A program made the position numbers and the translations under genes. The notes under the pieces are model-generated. The model searched no databases. It was not told the origin of the DNA and worked only from the letters and a program-made list of their open reading frames with translations. This document shows, one piece after another, positions 48,505-58,124 of a DNA stretch of 64,000 nucleotides. Source of the stretch: Anaerocolumna sp. (GTDB taxonomy: Bacteria > Bacillota > Clostridia > Lachnospirales > Lachnospiraceae); the NCBI GenBank assembly GCA_029256725.1, contig JAQSXJ010000003.1, positions 29,689 through 93,688 of the forward strand, in the 5' to 3' direction. The number at the start of each line of letters is the position of its first letter. Within the stretch, counting starts at the first letter, position 1.

Positions 48505-49130
48505 CAAGTTATGCAACTTTCTTTTTCTGTATTAATCGTGTTTTTCTATTTTATCGGATTCATCTTTAAGATGGATTAACTGTTTGTTTAATTTAATGAA
48601 TTGATTGAAAGTGACAGAAGGTTGTTTTCTCGCAAGGTGACGACAAATTGCACAAACTAGAAAAACTCATACTTCGAGGCCAAGGCATAGAATCGTTAAT
48701 ACTCCTAAGTATTTTATGCTTCTCATGCAAATAAACAAAAATTTAACATCGCTTAAACAATCTAATACTTAATACTTTTTCATAGTTGCATTTGTTCTTA
48801 ATGATTTGTACAATTGCCTGTATTCATAGAGAAACAAGTCTTATGAGAACTGATTCATGATTCATGATTTAATAATATATTAGTAGATGTTAATTGTTTT
48901 TATAGTTATTATGATTAGATAAATATATAATTATATTGACTTGTTGTAATTATATGTGTATAATAGCAGTGATTTCACAATTACTTTAATATTAACATCA
49001 AGGAGTGTTGTTAACCACTATAACAAATTAAAGTAAATATATTTTTGTGTGTGTATGGTTATAGCAATAAAATAGTAATAGCATCCTAAAAATTCATAAT
49101 ACAAATTATAAATGTAGAAACGGAGGCAAA

Positions 49131-49541
49131 ATGGAAGTATTGAACAGATGTACAGAAATCGCAAATTACCGCAAATTGATGGAAGAAGAGAAAGAAAGAA
49201 TCACCTCCCGGGTAAATCACTTACAGAAAGACAACCGAGAGGACGAGGCGGTATTTGAAAAAATCAGACTGAATGTCTATAACATCTTTCTATCCTGTTT
49301 ACAAGTAAGTATCACTAAATTAGATAAGGGTGGAGCTGCCGATGACCTGAGTTATATGACACAACTTAAAACCGAGTACCTGGCCTGCATTGAGAGGATA
49401 AGTGAGCCATGGAAAGAAAAGCTTTCCTTTGCAGAAAATCATGAAATTACGGAAGACAAAATAATTGAAACGATAAAGCTCGAAACAGCAGGCACTATTA
49501 AGACCCTGTTTCTGTATAGTATAGAAGGAGCAGACCAATGA
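49131..49541 (+). CDS. Hypothetical protein co-transcribed with ArsR-type regulator
   Basis: SD ACGGAGG; 4-nt overlap with next gene. Confidence 0.75.
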   Translation: MEVLNRCTEIANYRKLMEEEKERITSRVNHLQKDNREDEAVFEKIRLNVYNIFLSCLQVSITKLDKGGAADDLSYMTQLKTEYLACIERISEPWKEKLSFAENHEITEDKIIETIKLETAGTIKTLFLYSIEGADQ

Positions 49542-50092
49542 CAGAAGAACAGGTTATCAAATTATTAAAATGTCTTTCTGATAAGTCCAGACTTCAGATT
49601 GTAAAAAACCTGGTAAAGGAACCCATGTATGTAGAGCTTCTGGCTGAAAGGCTTGATTTAACACCTCCAACGGTATCTTTTCATTTGAAGAAATTAATGG
49701 ATAGCGGGCTGGTAACCTCTGAGAAAGAGCAGTACTATATGATATACCGCGTGAATCGGGAGGTATTTGGTAATACACTGGAGGAACTGATATTAAGTAA
49801 AGCTACCGAAACTGAAGCTGAGGTGGAAAGGGAAATGAAATATCGGAGCAAAATCATCAACAGCTTCTTTGAAAGAGGGAAACTTAAGAGCATACCTGTT
49901 CAAAAGGAAAAACGAAAGATAATTCTAAGTGAGCTGGCAGATAAATTTGAATACAAAAGAGACTATAAAGAGAAAGAAGTTAATCTTATATTAGCAGATT
50001 TCAATGATGACTTTTGTACCTTGCGTAAATACATGGTGGAAGAAGGTTTATTTGAGCGGATCAATGGCAGCTATAAACGAAAGGAAAAGTAA
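49538..50092 (+). CDS. ArsR-family HTH regulator with DUF2087-like C-terminus
   Basis: 'LKCLSDKSRLQIVKNLVKEPMYVELLAERLDLTPPTVSFHLKKLMDSGLV', C-terminal 'ILSELADKFEYKRDYKEKEVNLILADFNDDFCTLRKYMVEEGLFER'. Confidence 0.85.
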   Translation: MTEEQVIKLLKCLSDKSRLQIVKNLVKEPMYVELLAERLDLTPPTVSFHLKKLMDSGLVTSEKEQYYMIYRVNREVFGNTLEELILSKATETEAEVEREMKYRSKIINSFFERGKLKSIPVQKEKRKIILSELADKFEYKRDYKEKEVNLILADFNDDFCTLRKYMVEEGLFERINGSYKRKEK

Positions 50093-50214
50093 GAAAGACA
50101 TTTTTGGACAGCTGATTAAGGAATTACTGTGAATTCCAAACATTGTTAATTGATTGCCATTCTGTTATACTTTATATAAAAGATAACAAAGCTATTAGCA
50201 AAGGAGTGACTTAA

Positions 50215-51048
50215 ATGTCTGGAATCGTTTTAGAAGGTGGAACCTTTCGTCCTATATTCAGTGCCGGTATTATGGATGCCTTATTAGAGCATGGTATTGT
50301 GTTTCCGTACTGCATCGGTGTATCAGCTGGTATAAGTTATGGGTATTCCTATGTGTCAAAACAGAAAGGCAGGAACCTGGATATACTTCTTAACTTCAGA
50401 AAAGACAAGCGATATATAGGTACAAGAAATCTAATTAAATACAAAAGTCTCTTTGGACTGGATTTTGTTTATGATGAAATACCGAACAAACTATATCCTT
50501 TTGATTGGGACACCTTTAACCAGTACGACGGAAAAGTAGTGGTAGGTGTAACCAATGCCAATACCGGAAAAGTCGAATACTTGGATGGTAAAGATACGGA
50601 TAAGAAATGTACTGTATTACAAGCCACCTGTGCTATGCCATTGTTCTTTCCGGCGATTAATTGGAAAGAAAATATGTATTATGACGGTGGGCTTACAGAT
50701 TCCATACCTATTAGAAAAGCTATTGATGACGGCAATGAGAAAAATCTTATTATATTAACCAGACCAAAGGGTTATCAAAGAACACTGGGAAGAGACAGCA
50801 AGATTGCTATGAGGATGCTGCGGAATAAATATCCGGCAATGGTAGATGTATTAAGAGATAGACCAACTATGTATAATGAAACAGTTGCATTTTGTGAAGA
50901 GCTTGAAAAGCAAGGAAAAGCAGTTATATTAAGACCGGAATACCCAATTGAAAGCTTGGAAAAGGATTTGGATACCATAGAAAAGAATTACCGCCATGGA
51001 TATGATATGGCTGTAAATAAAATAAAAGAAATTGAGAAACTTCTTTAA
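50215..51048 (+). CDS. Patatin-like phospholipase family protein
   Basis: 'GIVLEGGTFRPIFSAGIMDALLEHGI', 'IGVSAGISYG', 'YYDGGLTDSIPI'. Confidence 0.9.
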   Translation: MSGIVLEGGTFRPIFSAGIMDALLEHGIVFPYCIGVSAGISYGYSYVSKQKGRNLDILLNFRKDKRYIGTRNLIKYKSLFGLDFVYDEIPNKLYPFDWDTFNQYDGKVVVGVTNANTGKVEYLDGKDTDKKCTVLQATCAMPLFFPAINWKENMYYDGGLTDSIPIRKAIDDGNEKNLIILTRPKGYQRTLGRDSKIAMRMLRNKYPAMVDVLRDRPTMYNETVAFCEELEKQGKAVILRPEYPIESLEKDLDTIEKNYRHGYDMAVNKIKEIEKLL

Positions 51049-51150
51049 AATAAGTACTGAGAAATTTCTCTGAAAATACGTTTAGGATTGAATTATAATT
51101 TTTTTGATATTATATTGATAAAAAGTGAACTTAAGCCTCTTTGTTATTTA

Positions 51151-51213
51151 GTAAAATCCATGTATCAACATAGAGGCTGGTAACTTAGCCATAACGTGAT
51201 CCATGGATTTTAC
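51151..51213. repeat. Palindromic element (AAATCCATG family), copy 1; possible bidirectional terminator
   Basis: GTAAAATCCATG ... CATGGATTTTAC. Confidence 0.7.
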
Positions 51214-51239
51214 AGGTTGAAAAATTTACAAGGAGCGTC

Positions 51240-52337
51240 TTAAGCTCCTTTTGAAATTTCACCTAAGCGGTCAATGATGGGTAAGTGCTGGGTACATAAC
51301 TTTTCACATTTACCGCATTTGATACATTCAGCAGCCATTTCTACAGGTATATGCCAATGATAGTTAATTCTGTTATACATGTTATTTCCGAGAAGTTTCT
51401 CATTATAAGCATCCATAAATTTAGGGATGTCTATATCTTTTGGACAGTGTTTGCAATAAGCACAGCCGGTGCAAAGGTTATTTAAGGCAACTCCTTTATT
51501 TTCATACTCTTCAAAGATTTCTTTTGCAGGTCTTTCCTTCAGATTTTCAACGGCCTTACAGGCATCATCTACATGTTCTTTGGTAGTACACCCGGAAAGT
51601 GTTATGGTGATTTCCTTATGGGAGGCTACAAAGTTAAGAGCAGCCTGGGCAACTGTCAGCTCAGTACCCTCTGCAAGATATTCAAAGGTTTTTGGGTTAT
51701 TAGGAATTAAACCGCCGCCTAAGGGATTCATTACAACTACACCCATACCTTTTTCATGAGCCGCTGTAATACCGGTTTGACGAAAACGATAGTTTAAAGC
51801 GTTATACCCAATTAACATTCCTCTGAATTTATCTGCGGCTACGGCATCTTCAAGTTCATTACCTTGCATGTGAGAAGAAAATACAATGTTTCTGATAAGT
51901 CCTTCACTTTTCGCTTCTTCAAAGAAGCCATATAGTGACTCACATTGGCTTTCAAAGGAGTCCAGGTTCAGAACACACCACAGGTGATAAAAGTCGAGAT
52001 AATCTACTTTTAATCTGCTTAAGGTTGTTTCAAGTCTGCTGCGAAAAGCATCACGGGTGCTTTTTCCGCCGATAGTACCCAGATTGGTCTTAGAAGATAT
52101 GTAGTAGCTGTCTCTGGGCAGCTGGGAAAGCGCAAGTCCTGTTATCATTTCACTTTTATCATTACAATAAAAAGGTGCGGTATCAAAGTAGTTTATACCT
52201 TTTTCATGGGCATATAATACAACTTCTGAACATTTCTCATAGCGTTCTGCTTTTACATCTTCATCGTCATAGCGCATACAACCCATGCCTATGGCAGATA
52301 CTTTCATATCAGTATTACCGTATTGTTTGTAGTACAT
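51240..52337 (-). CDS. Aldo/keto reductase with C-terminal 4Fe-4S ferredoxin domain
   Basis: 'IGMGCMRYDDEDVKAERYEKCSEVVLYAHEKGINYFDTAPFY', 'CTGCAYCKHCPKDIDIP', 'CIKCGKCEKLCTQHLPI'. Confidence 0.92.
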   Translation of the reverse strand: MYYKQYGNTDMKVSAIGMGCMRYDDEDVKAERYEKCSEVVLYAHEKGINYFDTAPFYCNDKSEMITGLALSQLPRDSYYISSKTNLGTIGGKSTRDAFRSRLETTLSRLKVDYLDFYHLWCVLNLDSFESQCESLYGFFEEAKSEGLIRNIVFSSHMQGNELEDAVAADKFRGMLIGYNALNYRFRQTGITAAHEKGMGVVVMNPLGGGLIPNNPKTFEYLAEGTELTVAQAALNFVASHKEITITLSGCTTKEHVDDACKAVENLKERPAKEIFEEYENKGVALNNLCTGCAYCKHCPKDIDIPKFMDAYNEKLLGNNMYNRINYHWHIPVEMAAECIKCGKCEKLCTQHLPIIDRLGEISKGA

Positions 52338-52362
52338 TTTCTACCTCCGTCTAATTAGGGCG

Positions 52363-52540
52363 TGTCTGATAGCTCATTGCACTGTACTGAATGCCCACTT
52401 TGTGATATTCTGGGTCGTGATATTCTGGGTCGCAATTTTGAGAACGTAACACCTCTACGTCCCCAAATACCGCCTTGCTGTATCTGGCAAATGCATCACA
52501 CAAAGTGGAGCATCCAGCCCGGCACAAGTAGTTTCAGACA
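52363..52540. repeat. MITE-like imperfect palindromic element
   Basis: TGTCTGA...CCACTTTGTG ... CACAAAGTGG...TCAGACA; internal 16-nt tandem duplication (TGATATTCTGGGTCG). Confidence 0.6.
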
Positions 52541-52832
52541 TACCTTGGATTCCTGATTAAAATTTTATATAAGAATCTTTCTATAAGTTGAATTTAAGTC
52601 TTGCCTCTTCCAGTTATAAAAGGCTTGTTTAGTGACGCTTTATAGGACAACTTATAGTATCTATAATAGTATAACATATAAATAAAATAAATCTCAATGG
52701 AGAATATGATACTAAAAGCCGCTCCTGGCGGTAAGTTAAAGGACTTTCTCTTTTATCAGAATAGTAGTATAATGAATGTAAAATATAAGCGGATATTATT
52801 GCTAAGGAATTAATGAGAGGGAATGAACGGAA

Positions 52833-53582
52833 ATGATAAAGAAAAAAACGAATAATGCAGAAGCCTTGAGCGTTTCAAACAGCGAAAAAACAAGAGAAGA
52901 TAACACAAAAAAAGTGGGTGTAAGTAAAATGAATACCGGTAATAAATTATTAAAAAGCAGTAGTAATAAAGATTCCAAAAGCAGCAGTAATAAGGATTCC
53001 AAAAGGGACAGTAATAAAGATTCCAAAAGCAGCAGTAATAAGGATTCCAAAAGCAACAGTAATAAAGATTCCAAAAGCAGCAATAATAAAGATTCAAAAA
53101 GTTACAGTAAAAATAACAGCAATTCTGCTAAGTTTGGAAGCAGTTATAAAAATAATACAACGAACAAACAAGATAGTAAAAGCAAAAAAAGTATTAATAG
53201 TACCAATGTGAAAGTTAAAAAAGAAGCATCTATAACCGATTGGTTTTTTATGTGTAAACAAGAAATCACAGCGAAAGATATAGCAGAGTATTTAAAGCAA
53301 CTTAATCTCGGTGAATTGGATTTATGGGAGGAACTGAATATTCTTGCACTTGAAATAGGAGATAGAAACAGTATTGATTTTGAAGGTTTGACGGGTGGTT
53401 TCAAAGGGGAAGATGATATTGCATTTATGAAGCGACATGGGTTTGTGACTGTATTTACAGTAACCGCCAGTGAGGACAGTACATCAATCCGTGGGTTGTT
53501 TGATGGAATACTAAAGCAATTTCCCGGAGCTTTCTGTGCGGATACCGAGGATTTTAAGCCTTGTATTATGAGCAGGGACTAA
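52833..53582 (+). CDS. Repeat-containing hypothetical protein ([S/N]SNKDSKS repeats + conserved-looking C-terminal domain)
   Basis: SD-like upstream; about seven 8-aa repeats then ordered C-terminal domain 'ITDWFFMCKQEITAKDIAEYLKQLNLGELDLWEELNILALEIGD...'. Confidence 0.7.
   Translation: MIKKKTNNAEALSVSNSEKTREDNTKKVGVSKMNTGNKLLKSSSNKDSKSSSNKDSKRDSNKDSKSSSNKDSKSNSNKDSKSSNNKDSKSYSKNNSNSAKFGSSYKNNTTNKQDSKSKKSINSTNVKVKKEASITDWFFMCKQEITAKDIAEYLKQLNLGELDLWEELNILALEIGDRNSIDFEGLTGGFKGEDDIAFMKRHGFVTVFTVTASEDSTSIRGLFDGILKQFPGAFCADTEDFKPCIMSRD
52955..53101 (+). repeat. 24-nt in-frame minisatellite
   Basis: AAAAGCAGTAGTAATAAAGATTCC-type units. Confidence 0.92.
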
Positions 53583-53645
53583 TAACAGACATCTTGAGAG
53601 AAGGGATGCTTTGCTGAAGAGTCACATAGAAGGAAGGGTGCAAAA

Positions 53646-54653
53646 GTGAAAATGTTACGGGGTATATTTGGTTTACTGTTTGGCCTGCTCCTGTTTCTTC
53701 TGGTTATGTTTGGGCAGCTTTTATTTAGAGATGATAAGAGTAATGATGCAATCAGCAGTAAAAATGATGCTAAATATCATATACAGATACTTGTTCAGAA
53801 TACGGACGAATACTTTTGGACCTATTTTAAAGACGGTGCAAAGGATGCTTCTGATGAAATGAAAGTTCATACTGAATTTGTACCTATCACCGGTAAAGAC
53901 GGTGAAGCGATACAGGATGCCGTTGAGAAAGGTATCTATGCCGGTGTTGACGGGATTGCCTTAAAACCCGCTGATGCTATCGGTACCGGAGAGATTGCAA
54001 AAGAAGCCAGAGAGAAAGGAATTCCTCTGGTGGTATATGAGAATGACAGTTATAACATATCTGGGGTGCCAACGGTAGCCTCTAACAGCTATACCATAGG
54101 ATCCATGGCTGGTAAGATGGCAACGGATGCAGTGGGCAAAGGAGCTAAAGCCGTAGTTATAATGAACGAAGCCGGAGAAGAAGGAGATGTTCTGTACAGA
54201 AATTTAAGTATTCAGGGTATTACAGAGGCTTTTTCTGTAAATGATGTGCAGCTCGAAGAAATCTATACCTTAAAGCAGAATATGTTTGATGCTGAGAAAG
54301 TGACCTACTCAATAATTTCAAAACATAAGGACACGGATGTTATTATATGTCTGGATGAAAAAAGTACACCAGGTGTTGCACAGGTATTGGTAGATAACAA
54401 TCTGGTTGGAGATATTAAGCTTGTCGGGTATGGCAGTATGCCTCTTACCCTTGATTATGTAGAAAGAGGAGTTGTCTATGGAACTGTCTGCCCTAATGCT
54501 TATGAGATTGGATATTATACAGTGAAACAGCTGGCTCAGGTATTAAACGGTGTACAGATTAGTGACTACAAGAGTACACCTCTCTATACCATAGATGCCT
54601 CTAATGTGGCTGATTATTATGATCAGATTGCAGGACAGGCAGGTGAAGAATGA
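53646..54653 (+). CDS. Membrane-anchored sugar-binding protein (Peripla_BP_4), sensory type
   Basis: N-terminal uncleaved-looking TM 'GIFGLLFGLLLFLLVMFGQLLF'; Peripla_BP_4 sequence; immediately precedes HK. Confidence 0.82.
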   Translation: MKMLRGIFGLLFGLLLFLLVMFGQLLFRDDKSNDAISSKNDAKYHIQILVQNTDEYFWTYFKDGAKDASDEMKVHTEFVPITGKDGEAIQDAVEKGIYAGVDGIALKPADAIGTGEIAKEAREKGIPLVVYENDSYNISGVPTVASNSYTIGSMAGKMATDAVGKGAKAVVIMNEAGEEGDVLYRNLSIQGITEAFSVNDVQLEEIYTLKQNMFDAEKVTYSIISKHKDTDVIICLDEKSTPGVAQVLVDNNLVGDIKLVGYGSMPLTLDYVERGVVYGTVCPNAYEIGYYTVKQLAQVLNGVQISDYKSTPLYTIDASNVADYYDQIAGQAGEE

Positions 54654-56230
54654 AAGTAAGAAGTAAATTAAGCAGTAAGGTAAGTGACAAGGTAAACAGT
54701 AAAGTAAGTAAGAAAATAACCAGTAAAGTAAGAAAAGATCTGTCTTACCGAAGCAAACTTACCAGTTTCTTTCTGTTAGCTATTGCTATTACCATACTAG
54801 TTGGTTTGTATAATTATATCTCTTCACAGATGTTGATGCAGGATATGACCGATTTGCTGAACAAGAGCCAGGAGCTTACCGCATTGTACAAGGAAGTGGA
54901 TGAGATTCAAAATGATCTTGAGGTTTATTTATCCACCAGAAGTTCCGACAGTCTTCAGTCCTTTTATAATCACAGCAATTCAATCAGTTATAATAACAGC
55001 ATTTTAAAGGCAGATACCGATTATACAGATCGTGGTGTCAGGATAACGAATCTTACAGGTATGATCGATCATTATCTTAAAATACTGGATGAAACCATCG
55101 TTGACAAAAGAAACCGTAAAATAAGTGATTATACTGCCGGATATCAACAGGCAGTAAAAGAATATAATTACATCGGCAGTTATATCAAAGAAATCATGAG
55201 TACAGATTTAAGTGACAGTGCTGAAAAGTATATTGATATACGTAGAGAAGCCGATAGAAGCTCGATACTAAGTTATACCATGTTTGGCATAAGCTTTGCA
55301 TTGATTCTTGTGCTAATCGTTCTGTTCAGTTATGAGATCACCAGACCAATTACAAAACTATCAGCTTATGCCAAAGAAGTATCCTCCGGTAATTTTGAAG
55401 TGGATATATCAGAGGAAGGCACCAGCAGTGAGATTAGGGTACTATACCGGGCTTTTAGTAAAATGACCAGAAGTATTAAGAAATATATCAATGAACTGAA
55501 GGAAAAAGAAAGACTTGAAAGGGTATTGATTCAGGAGAAATATGATAATCTGAAGATGAAGAATGCCCTGCATGAAGCGGAGCTGCTGGCACTTCAGTCT
55601 CAGGTCAATCCACATTTCATCTTCAATTCCATAAATATCGGGGCAAAGGTAGCCATGCTTCAAGGAGATAGCGTTACCTGTGAATACCTGGAGAATTTCG
55701 CAGATATTTTTCGGTATAACTTAAAAGGTCTTGATTATAATGCGACTTTGTCAGATGAAGTGAACAATGTTATGGCATATATGAGTTTATTAACTACCAG
55801 ATTTGGTGATTTCATTGAATTTCGTACTGACATTCCGGAGGACCCGGAAATAAAGGATTTTGTCATTCCAAGAATGACGCTTCAGCCTCTGACAGAAAAT
55901 GCTTATATCCATGGAATAAGTAAGCTGGAAGAGGGAGGAATTATTGAATTAAGCGTTAGAAAAGAAGAAGAGAGATTAATAATTATAGTCTCCAATTCCG
56001 GTGATCATTTTCCCGAGGAAGCTATTCAGCTGATTCTGAATCGTAAATGGAAACATGAGAAAAATGATAAGCAAAAAGGACATACCACCGGTATCGGTAT
56101 GGATAATGTGTTAAAAAGGCTAAGATTATTTTATGATGACTATGATGTTATGAATATCACTAGTAAAGACGGGGTAACCAAGGTCATTTTGTCACTGCCC
56201 TTTGTAAATCGAAGAGAAGAAGACATGTAA
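54650..56230 (+). CDS. Sensor histidine kinase, LytS/YesM type
   Basis: 'LLALQSQVNPHFIFNSINIGAKVAML', 'PLTENAYIHGI'; 4-nt overlap with SBP gene. Confidence 0.9.
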   Translation: MKVRSKLSSKVSDKVNSKVSKKITSKVRKDLSYRSKLTSFFLLAIAITILVGLYNYISSQMLMQDMTDLLNKSQELTALYKEVDEIQNDLEVYLSTRSSDSLQSFYNHSNSISYNNSILKADTDYTDRGVRITNLTGMIDHYLKILDETIVDKRNRKISDYTAGYQQAVKEYNYIGSYIKEIMSTDLSDSAEKYIDIRREADRSSILSYTMFGISFALILVLIVLFSYEITRPITKLSAYAKEVSSGNFEVDISEEGTSSEIRVLYRAFSKMTRSIKKYINELKEKERLERVLIQEKYDNLKMKNALHEAELLALQSQVNPHFIFNSINIGAKVAMLQGDSVTCEYLENFADIFRYNLKGLDYNATLSDEVNNVMAYMSLLTTRFGDFIEFRTDIPEDPEIKDFVIPRMTLQPLTENAYIHGISKLEEGGIIELSVRKEEERLIIIVSNSGDHFPEEAIQLILNRKWKHEKNDKQKGHTTGIGMDNVLKRLRLFYDDYDVMNITSKDGVTKVILSLPFVNRREEDM

Positions 56231-56267
56231 GAGTTGGTAGATAACCGGCGAGCTACATGGAGTTATT

Positions 56268-56349
56268 GTGAATTATTGAAAAGCATAATTCACATCCTGA
56301 TTTGCGGCGGTGCCGCATCTGCAAGCAGATGCGGAATGCAATGGGAGTT
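56268..56349 (+). ncRNA. Repeated two-hairpin element, copy D
   Basis: GTGAATTAT-TGAAAAGC-ATAATTCAC, ATCCTGATTTG, CCGCATCTG-CAAG-CAGATGCGG, ATGGGAG. Confidence 0.55.
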
Positions 56350-56443
56350 AGTGGGAAATAGAGGACATTTCACACATATTATTTGGACAGTACCACAAGC
56401 AGGTTTGCGGTATTTATGGGTGTTAGGTTGAAAAAATAAAGCA

Positions 56444-56497
56444 TTTTTCAACTACGGATTCAGGAATATCAAATTAAAGATTTGATATTCACGAAAG
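56444..56497 (+). ncRNA. 54-nt repeated hairpin leader (element E, copy 2) ahead of response regulator
   Basis: TTTTTCAACTACGGATTCAG-GAATATCAAATT-AAA-GATTTGATATTC-ACGAAAG. Confidence 0.7.
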
Positions 56498-56505
56498 AGG
56501 TTAAT

Positions 56506-58107
56506 ATGATGTACAAGGTATTAGTAGTTGATGATGAACCAATAGCAGCAGAGTCTGTGATATATATGCTAAACAGGAATTTTGAAGAGATAGAAATAGT
56601 AGGCAGTGCACGTTCGGGAAAAGATGCAATCGAAAAAGCCTACAATCTCCATCCGGATATTATTATAATGGATATTAATATGCCGGGTATCAACGGATTA
56701 GAGGCAATGAAACAAATAAAAGCCTCTAATTCTAATGTAAGTTTTATCGTAATATCTGCCTTTGATTATTTTGATTATGCCGTAGAAGCAGTAGCACTGG
56801 GTGTTGTGGAATATTTGCTAAAACCCGTTAAGGAAGCGAAACTTAAGGAGACCATGACAATTACTCTGGAACAGATTCGTGTCCGCAAGCAGAATATTCA
56901 GAAGAATCTGGAGCAGCAGGAAAGAATGGAGATGGTAATTCCTGTTCTGGAGAATGGCTTTATGAATTCACTGTGCCTTTATAACGGCGGAGCAGAGGAA
57001 CTTAAGAACTACTGCCAGCTCTTTGGAATACCAAAAGGCAGCGGTTATGTAATGGCAATTGAATTAGGTCAGAAGAAGAGCAGAAAGATAGAGAACAAAA
57101 TCGGTGCCGGAGTATATGGCGATAAAATGTATGGGGAATATAAGAAAATCATACAATCAAGACTTAAGGCAATTGTTGGACCAATCATGCTTAACCGGAT
57201 TATTGTATATGTCTTTGAAGAGAATGAAGCAGAAGAATATGAGCTTAAGAAACATTCCGTTGAAGAAGCAGGAAGAATACTTGAGAGAGCAATAAGAATC
57301 TATCCGGATATCTATATCGGTATCGGACGGTATTACAGCTCTATTGAAGAAGCCAGGAAATCCTATCAGGAATCCTTGTTTGCTCTAGGTGTATTAACGG
57401 GAGAAAAAGAAAGCAAGGAAGCGCAGATTCTTCATGTAGATGATATACTGGACAGGGTTGAATACTCAGAAAGTGATTATGAGGAACAATTAGAAGAAAT
57501 CTATCTTCATGCTGCGGAACAGGAAGAGGAGGGAGTACTGGTGACCTTTGAAGAGGTATACAACCGGATGACCAGAGATAATTCCCTGACCTTTGAAGGA
57601 ATCAAAAATAGCATGATCGGACTGGTAACAGGGTTTGCTGCCCGCTGGAAAAATGCAGCAGGTAATTATTATGATGTATTAAAGGATATTATCGGGACAG
57701 AGCAAAAGGACGCACTTTACGCAATCAGCAGAAGCTTTCTGGAACGCACCGTCAAGAGACTGGCAGAAGGAAGACAGCTTAAGGTAAATACTATAATTGA
57801 AAAGGCGAACCGTTATATGGAGCAGAATTTCGCCAGAGAAATTTCTTTAGAGGAGGTAGCCAGAGAGGTAAATTTAAGTCCTTATTATTTCAGCAGGTTC
57901 TATAAAGAAGAGGCAGGGATTAATTTCAGCGACAGACTGACAGAAATTCGTATGGATAAGGCAAAGGAACTGCTGCGAAAGGATGAATATTCCATTAAAG
58001 ATGTCTGCTATATGACAGGCTATATGGAGCCGAACTATTTTTCAAAGATATTTAAAAAGGTAACCGGTGTTACTCCCACAGAATATAAAAAGCTGTTTGG
58101 GAATTAA
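56506..58107 (+). CDS. Response regulator (REC + AraC HTH)
   Basis: 'YKVLVVDDEPIAAESVIYML...DIIIMDINMPGINGLEAM', C-terminal AraC HTH; start 56506/56509. Confidence 0.92.
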   Translation: MMYKVLVVDDEPIAAESVIYMLNRNFEEIEIVGSARSGKDAIEKAYNLHPDIIIMDINMPGINGLEAMKQIKASNSNVSFIVISAFDYFDYAVEAVALGVVEYLLKPVKEAKLKETMTITLEQIRVRKQNIQKNLEQQERMEMVIPVLENGFMNSLCLYNGGAEELKNYCQLFGIPKGSGYVMAIELGQKKSRKIENKIGAGVYGDKMYGEYKKIIQSRLKAIVGPIMLNRIIVYVFEENEAEEYELKKHSVEEAGRILERAIRIYPDIYIGIGRYYSSIEEARKSYQESLFALGVLTGEKESKEAQILHVDDILDRVEYSESDYEEQLEEIYLHAAEQEEEGVLVTFEEVYNRMTRDNSLTFEGIKNSMIGLVTGFAARWKNAAGNYYDVLKDIIGTEQKDALYAISRSFLERTVKRLAEGRQLKVNTIIEKANRYMEQNFAREISLEEVAREVNLSPYYFSRFYKEEAGINFSDRLTEIRMDKAKELLRKDEYSIKDVCYMTGYMEPNYFSKIFKKVTGVTPTEYKKLFGN

Positions 58108-58124
58108 GGAGGAGGTATAAGGAT

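Noticed and set aside
52802-53097. Minus-strand Leu-rich and Tyr/Cys/Phe-rich repeat ORFs from the track
   Set aside because: Antisense reading of the 24-nt minisatellite; the plus-strand ORF has SD and a globular C-terminal domain.
56234-56431. 65-aa ORF between kinase and response regulator
   Set aside because: Spans repeated hairpin element D and lacks plausible coding features.
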